DNA of 64,000 nucleotides from Loripinus fragilis (taxonomy: Eukaryota > Mollusca > Bivalvia > Lucinida > Lucinidae): the NCBI GenBank assembly GCA_964019695.1, contig OZ026525.1, positions 62,962,253-63,026,252 on the forward strand, given 5' to 3'. This document shows, piece after piece, positions 13,701 through 22,700 of this stretch. Both the position numbers and the translations under genes were made by a program. A model generated the notes under the pieces. The model was not told the DNA's origin. It did not search any database and saw nothing but the letters and a program-made list of their open reading frames with translations. Positions within the stretch are counted from its first letter, which is position 1; the number at the start of each line of letters is the position of its first letter.

Positions 13701-16700
13701 ATCAACTCCAGATTGTATTCAAACAGAATATGGTCCAAAGCTAACACCTGTGGGAAGATATCAGGTCAGTCATGTTTTATAATTGTTTCCTAGAAAGACT
13801 ACTAAATAGCACCACATAACACTGCAGTCCCTCTATAACACATAGAGGATCTTACATGAGTGCTCATGTTTTAGTGAATTTATTAAATGAGTTGGGAAAA
13901 AGAGATAAAATGTTAGGCTTGCAGAGCATTTTATATCTTTTTCGCAACGAGTTTAATAAATTCAATAATACAAGAGCATGAATGTTAGATTCTTTTTATC
14001 ATATGAAATTAAGATTACTTTGAAATCTCATCTATTGCGTAAAAGTTATAATTTTGTCATTATGTACGCAACGTTGTTATTGACGTCATAACGTTCCGCA
14101 AAAATCTGTAAACCACTATTACATAATTTCAACCTTCATTATAAAGCTACCGTTTGTCATTAAGATCTTTGTTTTGTCTATTTTTGAGTGGCTGTTTTAC
14201 ACAGGTTTTACTGTACATATAAACTTTCAAACATGAGATCCTCTTTTCTACTTACAATGGCTTCCCGAAGAAAAGCATCTGCAAATGATCATTCTGGGCC
14301 CAACTATAGACCGTAAAACAATAATATTAATATCAAAACTTGGTGATTTTAAAAGACTGACATATTGGCATAGTTTAATTTTGGCGGTCTCTTAATGACC
14401 TTTTATGCCCGTTACATGCCCGTGCCCGTTAATATTGCATTTGGCCTCAAATTAATGGGGTTGGTTGGGAAACTTGATAAAGACTTTTTCTCTTTTTAAG
14501 CCTTATACGTTTTACTTTGGTTCTGGTTTCAGCTAATGAATGGGTTGAGGAAGTTTGACATCAGTTACCAAGGTGATCCAGATTTACAGCCAATCAGAAG
14601 CTTTGAAAATGCAACATTAGTCAGAGTCTTGTATAGACTGTCTTCATTTGTCAATAAACAGGTGAGTATTAAAGGGACACAACCCCGTGAAATGCACAAA
14701 ATATGAAACCTGTGCAATTTGCACAGGTTTCATATGCTGTGCATTTCATGTGGGCCGAACAGCAAATTAGAACAATCATTGATTGACAAGAGTATTTCAA
14801 AATGTTTGATTTGCACAGGTTTCATATCCTGTGCATTTCATGTGGGCTGAACAGCAAATTAGAACAATCATTGATTGACAAGGGTTTTTCAAAATGTTTG
14901 ATTTGCACAGGTTTCATATCCTGTGCATTTCACGTGGGCCGAACAGCAAATTAGAACAACCATTGACAAGTGTATTTCAAAATGTTTAATTTGCACAGGT
15001 TTCATATGCTGTGCATTTCACGTGGGCCGAACAGCAAATTAGAACAACCATTGACAAGTGTATTTCAAAATGTTTAATTTGCACAGGTTTCATATGCTGT
15101 GCATTTCACTTGGGCCGAACAGCAAATTAGAACAACCATTGACAAGTGTATTTCAAAATGTTTAATTTGCACAGGTTTCATATGCTGTGCATTTCACGTG
15201 GGCCGAACAGCAAATTAGAACAACCATTGACAAGTGTATTTCAAAATGTTTAATTTGCACAGGTTTCATATGCTGTGCATTTCACGTGGGCCGAACAGCA
15301 AATTAGAACAACCATTGACAAGTGTATTTCAAAATGTTTAATTTGCACAGGTTTCATATGCTGTGCATTTCACATGTGTTTAACAGTAAATTAGAACAGT
15401 ATTTTTGCTATTATGTGAGAAACCAATATTAGTCTACGCCTTTTCTCAAAATAGGTAATATCTGTGCTCCGCTTGATGATGGCCAGACCTGTTTTATATG
15501 CAGCAAGTGCCCATAGCATAATACAGAGAAATAAGCCTTCATCTTCTATCATACCCAGTATATGAACAGTAAAACCTCGAAATTCCGATTTTTTGAAATA
15601 CTCACTAATTCAAAATAAATTTCGGACACGATGAATTCACAGAATAGGGCCTGTTGATGAACTATTTGAAATACTATCTAAGATAAAAACACATGTTTTG
15701 TGTGCGTAAAAGAAACGTCTCACTGAGATGTTTCTTTTACGCACTTAAAACGTTTAATAGGGAAAAACTGATAATAATCATTTCTAGGCCGTTATATATA
15801 CCTATGTCTACCTCCCTATAATTTGAACTTTTGATACTTCAAAATAAAATCTCTAGTCCCTAGGACTTTGAATTTACGAAATTGTACTGTATATGTGTCC
15901 AGTGAAGGCTCTAGCAAGACGGAATGGATGCACAGGCTAGTAGGGGCTCCGCATGATAATGGTTAATTTATCTAATTCAGACCTGTTTTATATACAGCAA
16001 GTAACCATAGCGTAATATAGAGCTCTTGCAGATCTAAGCCTTCATCTTCTTTCATGCCCAGTATATGTATACGTGTCCAGTGAAGCATAGGGCCAGTTAA
16101 GCAATTTTTTTAGCGTAAAATTGCCATTATTTACTTATTCATCAGTTTAAACATGTGTTTTGGGTGCTCAAAAGAACCGTTTCATTGAGACAGTTCTTTT
16201 GAGTACCCGCAACATATGTTTTGGTTGAGAAATAAAAAATAATACAGTTATACACTCTTATCTGGGGGCCTGGTGAAGACTGTGGCAAGATGTAACAGAT
16301 GCACAGGCTAGGGGCTTAGCATAATGAGGGTTAATGTGCCTTAATCAGACCTCCTGAAATGTATACAGCATGTGTCCATAGCTTGATGCAGAGCACGCTC
16401 AGTGGTAGAGTCCTAGCCTCACCAGGGTGACTGTGTTGTGTCCTTGAGCAAGACACATTAATCCTTGTTTAGTACTGGTTCAACCCAGGTAGACCTGTCC
16501 CGACATAACTGAAAAATTGTTGACTGGGACCTAAAGAATCAAATATAACAAATCAGGGAAGGCTCTGGCAAGACTGCACAGATACGCAGGCTTGCCTGAG
16601 CCTTCATTGCATGCCAATGTCATTGCATACCAATGCAATGTGAAAAAATCTCATGGGCGGTTTCTAATGTAGTTGACTCAATGCTTGAAGGTACATTTTC

Positions 16701-19700
16701 TTTAAATGTGCATAAGTCATAATAAGCCACATTTTTTAGTGTAAAATTGTTAATATTTTCTTATCCATCAGTTTAAACATGTGTTTTGGGTGCTCAAAAG
16801 AACCATCTCATCATATGTTTCGGTTGAGAAATAATAAAAATAATTTTCAATTACAGCCTCATGTGGCGGAATGGTTGTGGTTTACTAAAACCTATTTTTT
16901 TCTTTTCAGTATAGGGAACAAATCATGGAACTATACAACAGACCGGACATCATAGGCAGAATGTCAAAAGTTTACTTCTCCCCACCCCTATCACCTCACA
17001 GCGCTCTGAGCTCTCCGACATCACGGCAGAGTTACGAAACATTACAGACACCCCGTCTAACGTTACGGTTTCTTGCAAACTACCAGACATTGTTTTATAT
17101 AGGGCTGGTATATTTGGCCCTGAGATTCATGGTGGGCATGGGAACAGTGTATTATATCCCATTCTTATTGTTATGTGTTTTAGTGTATGGATTCTTAAGG
17201 GCCACCTTGGTAAAAGATGATGTTAAAATGGAATAGCCTTGCTAGCCCCTCTATGCCTAGCATCCACAAAAGGAATCACGCAGTGTTCACAAGGACTATA
17301 AAAGTATTTGAAAATCACACGGATGCCTCAAAAAGTCCTTGAAAAGGTGATGGGTATCTTTTAAGTCCTTGAAAATCTCATTGAGGTCTCAAAAAGTCCT
17401 TGAAAAGGTGATGGGTATCATTAAAGTTCTTGAAAATCTCATCAAAGCTTTGAAATCCTTGAAAAGGGATGGGTATCATTAAATTCCTTGAAAATCATAT
17501 TGAGGTCTTAAAAAGTCCTTATAAATGGAGGATTATCATTTTAAAGTCCTTGAAAACCACATTGATGCCTCAGTTAGTCCTTGAAAAGGGATTGGTATCA
17601 TTAAAGCCATTGAAAATTGCATTGAGGCCTCAATTAGTCCTTAAAAGGACAGGAATCATAAAAGTATTTGAAAATCTCATTGAGGCCTCAATTAGTCCTA
17701 AAAAGGACAGGAATCATGAAAGTATTTGAAAATCTCATTGAGGCCTCAAAAAGTCCTTGTTAAGGATGGGTATCATTAAAGTTATTGAAAATCTCATTGT
17801 GGCCTCAAAAAGTCTTTAAAAGTTGTCCTTGAAATTTATGGTGTAAAAATGTGAATATTTTCTTAACCATCAGTTTAAACATTTGTTTTGGGTACTCAAA
17901 ATAAACGTCTGGGAGTGAAATAACGCCATGCATTAAAATAGATAAACCACTAGTGATTTACAGATTTTCGGGTACATGTAACGTTATGAAATGATGCCCA
18001 TAACAATGTAACATATTTATAGCAAAATCTAGACGTTTTCACACCAAAAATCCAGATTACAAATATTATTTTAAAGTAATATGATAAATAGAATCTAACA
18101 TTCATACTTCTGTATTATTGAATTTATTAAACTTGTTGCGAAAAAAGTGATAAAATGCTTGGCAAGCCTCGCATTTTATCACTTTCCCCCAACTCGTTTA
18201 ATAAAGTCATTAAAACATTCACACTCATGTAAGAGCCTATATGCAATGCTGCTTTTAGTAGCATCTGATCAGGTTGATTCACAGAAGTTAGAAATGCAAA
18301 ATTTGATAATTTTACACTGTAGCCCCTTACAATGTAATATTAAAAGAGCTACGTGCATTAAGGGACTACTTTGGCCCCCTTTGGAGCCAAAAACTGAAAG
18401 TTGCTTTCACCAGTTTCTTCTATTTGGCTTGTTAGAGGAATTACCCAAGTGTAAAATTCTGGCATTTATTTAACTTTTACCTTGCTATGGTTACAAAATG
18501 GCCAACTGAATAAGCCTAAAATAGAGAAATTGCCATTTTAGACCAAATTTAAGGCTTTTGGAGGCCGAGTTTTAAGAATTAGATAACAGCACAGCTAAAC
18601 ACCCAAAAACAATTTTAATATGTTGTATGCCGTGATAATTCTCATCATCTGTTTAAATATATTTATGGTATTTGCTTGTTCTCTATGTTAATTTCTCTGT
18701 CAAACGACTCAAATTTTCTCCAAACTTTACTATTTTCAGCCTATTTTGGTGGCCTTTTTTGTTACCATAGCAACGGTAAAAGTCAAATTAATACCAGAAT
18801 TGTACACTTGGGCTATTGTTCTAATAAACTTATAAGGAGAAATTGCTAAAAAAACATTTTTTCTTTTTGAGGAGAAGGGGGCAAAATAGCCTTTTAATGC
18901 ACATAGCTCTTTCTAATACAAAGGATAAATTGTTCCAAAATGTACATAACAATTGTATAGCACTCAAATGAGGCATTGCTAAAAGCAGCATATCATCAGG
19001 ATCTACACTGTTTGATTTGAAAATTCTGTTTATCAGGGTTTCTATACATTTATGTATAGTTAAATGATCTACAGTAAAACCTGTCTTAAGCGGCCACTCA
19101 AAAATAGACAAAACAAAGATCTTAATGATAAATGGTAGTGTAATGAAGGTCGAAAGTATTGCAGAATGCTCCCTTTGGAGCATTCTGCAATACTTTTGAC
19201 CTGCATTAAGCATAATTGGTCTTGAAAACCAATTTTTGGTCTTTTTAAGAGTGGCCGTTTTAGACAGGTTTTACTGTATTCCCTTAATTCTTTCCTTGCT
19301 AGTAGTGACTTTTTGTCGTCTGCTGATAACCTTTGTAAACAGTTTGGACCCAGATCAAGCCAGACAGAACATCAGGTTTGATCTGAAACCAAACCATTGG
19401 ACACTCTGATAGTGCTTCTAGAAGATTTTTTTTTAAAAAAGTTAATTTTGAAAAAGGTTAGCAGACGACAACAAAGCATGAAAAAATACCCAGCATGCAA
19501 AGAGTATAAAGGAATAAAGGAAAATACAGTAAAACCTGTGTAAAAATAGTCACTCTCAATAAGACCCAAAATTGGTTTTCAAGACTTATCACTGAATGCA
19601 GGTCAAAAGTATTGCAGAATGCTCCCCTTGGAGCATTCTGCAATACTTCCGACCTTCATTAAGCTACCTTTTGTCATAAATTAAGAATTTTATTTCTACT

Positions 19701-22700
19701 GTAATTGCTATTTCAGTGACATCATGTGTGCCTTATCAGCGATAGAGATTAACCAGTTGAAATCAAAAAATGAACAAACCCATGAAAAGTTGTTACTTAT
19801 CACATTGGCGAGCAGCTAAAGCTTAAGATGAGCCTGCCCATATGTGCAATCTGGAGAGAGCCGTCACTGCTAGGGGAGTATGTATGTGAAGGTTCAGTCT
19901 TATTTTAAATGTAATGAATTGCCAGCATTGTGTTCATAATGAAATAAGACTACAAAAAAAACTAGTGGTCTTCGGATAGAGATTAGTAAGGAAAATTTCA
20001 GGCAAACAGACTTGATTCTTAGCCAATGTCATGTCACTGTGTTACCAGGTTAGGCTCAAACCAGCCAGGCCCCAAGGTTATCAAACTTTTCCATGCTCAA
20101 CTCAGCTGAGCATGAAATTTTGATGTAGAATTTATGGTTTTATTTCCCAGACATCATTTATAACAAAGTTGCGGATTAGACAGACTGCACTGATGTGCTG
20201 GCTGATCTGTGCCTTTGGTATTAGCATACAACAAAAACAGTTTACTGCATGCCGTGGCCCATATTGTGCAGTATGCACACAACACTGGAACAAATCAGCA
20301 TGTGAATTTGAAGTCTGATCAGCACACTTGTGATTAGCTGCCTTGATAGTGATAGCTGAACAATGTATAAAGTTATGAGGATTATTCCTCAATTCAGAAT
20401 TTTGAGGCCAACTTTCAGCCAGCAGTTGAGCAGGCTGATTTGAAACTTGTCAAGTCACACACACTGAAGGCAGGTTTTCGTGTTGTGTCAGTGGTTAAGA
20501 ATCAAGTCCAAAACTGGCCCCATGGTTCTAAAACTTTTTTCATGGTCATCTCAGCATGAAATTTATCATGCCCATAAATGTTAAAATGCCAACAATTGTT
20601 AGCATTTTAACATTTATTAGCATGATAAATACGTATCTAATAGTTTCAAAGCAAGAAGTCTTCATTTTTTGGCATTTTAGTTTATTGAGCAGTTGAAATT
20701 TCATGCTCAGTTAAACATTGAAAAGTTTCACAACCTTGGTGCCAGATATACTCTATTTGGAGGTCTGTGCTTATTGCTATTATAAATCTGTTGATAAAAT
20801 GTAATAAAATACATTAAAATAAGTCTCAGTGGTTTGTTTTTTTATTCCAAATGCTTTTCATTCTTCACTGCTAGCACACAAAAGTAAGGACGTAGCTGAA
20901 GGATCAGGCAAAAATTAAGTCCATGCGTCATCTGTGACTTTTTGTTTTTCCTAGTATCTTGAACCCCCCACTCCACCCCCATAATACTATTATGATAGTA
21001 TTCACACATATGTCCAACTAAACAAGCATACTTCAAAGCAAAGGTTTCGGAGACCCTGCTTCAATGTCAAGGTCACACAAAGCAGCTTGTCAAAGGTCAC
21101 ATATACTGATTTTTATGCCCCCGCCATATTTAATGGGGGGGCATATAGCATCACCCTTGTCCATAGGTCCCGAGAATTGGATTCCGGGCGATATATTTTG
21201 AATTCATTGGTGTATTTGATTCATATTTCATACACAGGTATATTATCATTAAGTACAGGTCAAGTTCGATTAAGGATAAAGTCATCCGATTATTATTAGA
21301 GTTCTGGGCCTTGATCTCAAAATTTTGCAATTGAGTTGAGCATGAACACAATTTAGTTACTTTGGGCCTGAGATAATATATTTCAGCTTGTGGAGGAAAG
21401 CCGGCAGATGCGTTCTTTGTTCTGGACTCCTCTGGAAGTATTTCATCACTTAACTTCCGGAAAGAAGTCAAGTTCACTGAAGATGTAGCAAGCATGTTTG
21501 ATACCAAGGATAGCCAGGTAGGTATTTGTCGAACGACTGAACTAAACGTGATATTACAGTCCACTTATTTATTTGTTAAATAAAAATCAGTATGACCAGG
21601 AAATGCTACAATATCTTAAAAAATGAATTGACTGAATTTGATAAAACTTTGCATATGCATTGCGATTGACAAGATCTAGATTGGGATTGTAAGGCAACAG
21701 TATGCGCCAATCTAGATCTGTTGTGGCGTTATGGACCTTAAAATTTATTCATGTTCAAAATTCCTTAATTTTGTTTCCACAAACATATTGTTGTTTGTTT
21801 CCACAAACATATTGATGGAATTTGACAATATTTTCCATATGCAAGATCTGGGTTGGGATGGTTATAGGTCAATTTGTGCAAATTTTTAAAGAGTTATGGC
21901 CCTTGACTAATGTAAGGATTTCATTTTTCTGCTCAATAGAAGCAAACAGCGTGGACCCAGAACAGACTGCTCCTATAGGAGCAGTCTGATCTGAGTCCAC
22001 ACTGTTTGTCATAGAGGCTTCTTAAACATTTCAGCAGACGAGAAAAGTAGACGACTTGTTGCGATTGGCGCCTTAAGGGTTAAATGAGTGGATGCACAAA
22101 GTGAAGGTTGCAGACACCCTGCTTCAAAGCAAAGGTCAATGTGGGAGCTCAAAGGTCACACTTTACATGCAGCAAGTGTCTTCATATTTCATAAAATTCT
22201 TGATGCCATTTGAATTATATTTCACACCTCAGTGAGATGACATGCAGAGTGAAAGAATCAAATAGTTTGCTGTTTTCAAATTTTGTAGTCAGAGGGTGCT
22301 TATTCTCAGACCGGTCTGTAGTGAGAAAACATCATCCAGGTTTGCGCCCAGTTAAAGTTCAATCCAGACTTTCGTTGCGATTGGCGCCTTAAGGGTTAAA
22401 TGAGTGGATCCACAGAGTGAAAGTTGCAGACACCCTGCTTCAAAGCAAAGGTCATAGTGGGAGCTCAAAGGTCGCACATGACATACAGATTTCATATTTC
22501 TAATGTAGTTGACTCATGCCTGAAGGTGCCTTTTCTTTAATTGTGCATAAGTCCAGATAAGCCACATTTTTTAGTATAAAATTGTAAATATTTTCTTATC
22601 CATCAGTTTAAACATGTGTTTTGGGTGCTCAAAAGAACCGTCTCACCAAGACGGATCTTTTGAGTACCCACAACATATGTTTTGGTTGAGAAATAAGAAA

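Larger units (their letters stand above)
16680..22500 (+). repeat. Tandem segmental duplication, unit I
   Basis: Order: terminal SMPD4 exon A, minisatellite, MITE fragment, a block starting GGGAGTGAAATAACGCCATG (17911), a CAGTAAAACCTG element at 19071, a GCAGACGACA fold-back, another CAGTAAAACCTG element at 19526, then an ATGCCCCCGCC element (21107) and a block with GCAGACACCCTGCTTCAAAG. The same order recurs in unit II from about 22500. It contains a 566-bp insertion (18345-18910) absent from unit II. Confidence 0.75.

Noticed and set aside
13037..13784. A series of small repeated coding exons giving a repeat protein
   Set aside because: Later copies lack the exon's acceptor. A cryptic TTTACAG acceptor would give 74-nt exons with mismatched phase, and read-through meets TAA.
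17469..17729. 86-codon ORF after SMPD4 exon A
   Set aside because: It is a reading of the ~60-bp minisatellite; the equivalent frame is not preserved in unit II.
21151..21564. 137-codon - strand ORF
   Set aside because: It runs across an ATGCCCCCGCC-type repeat whose other copies do not keep the frame.
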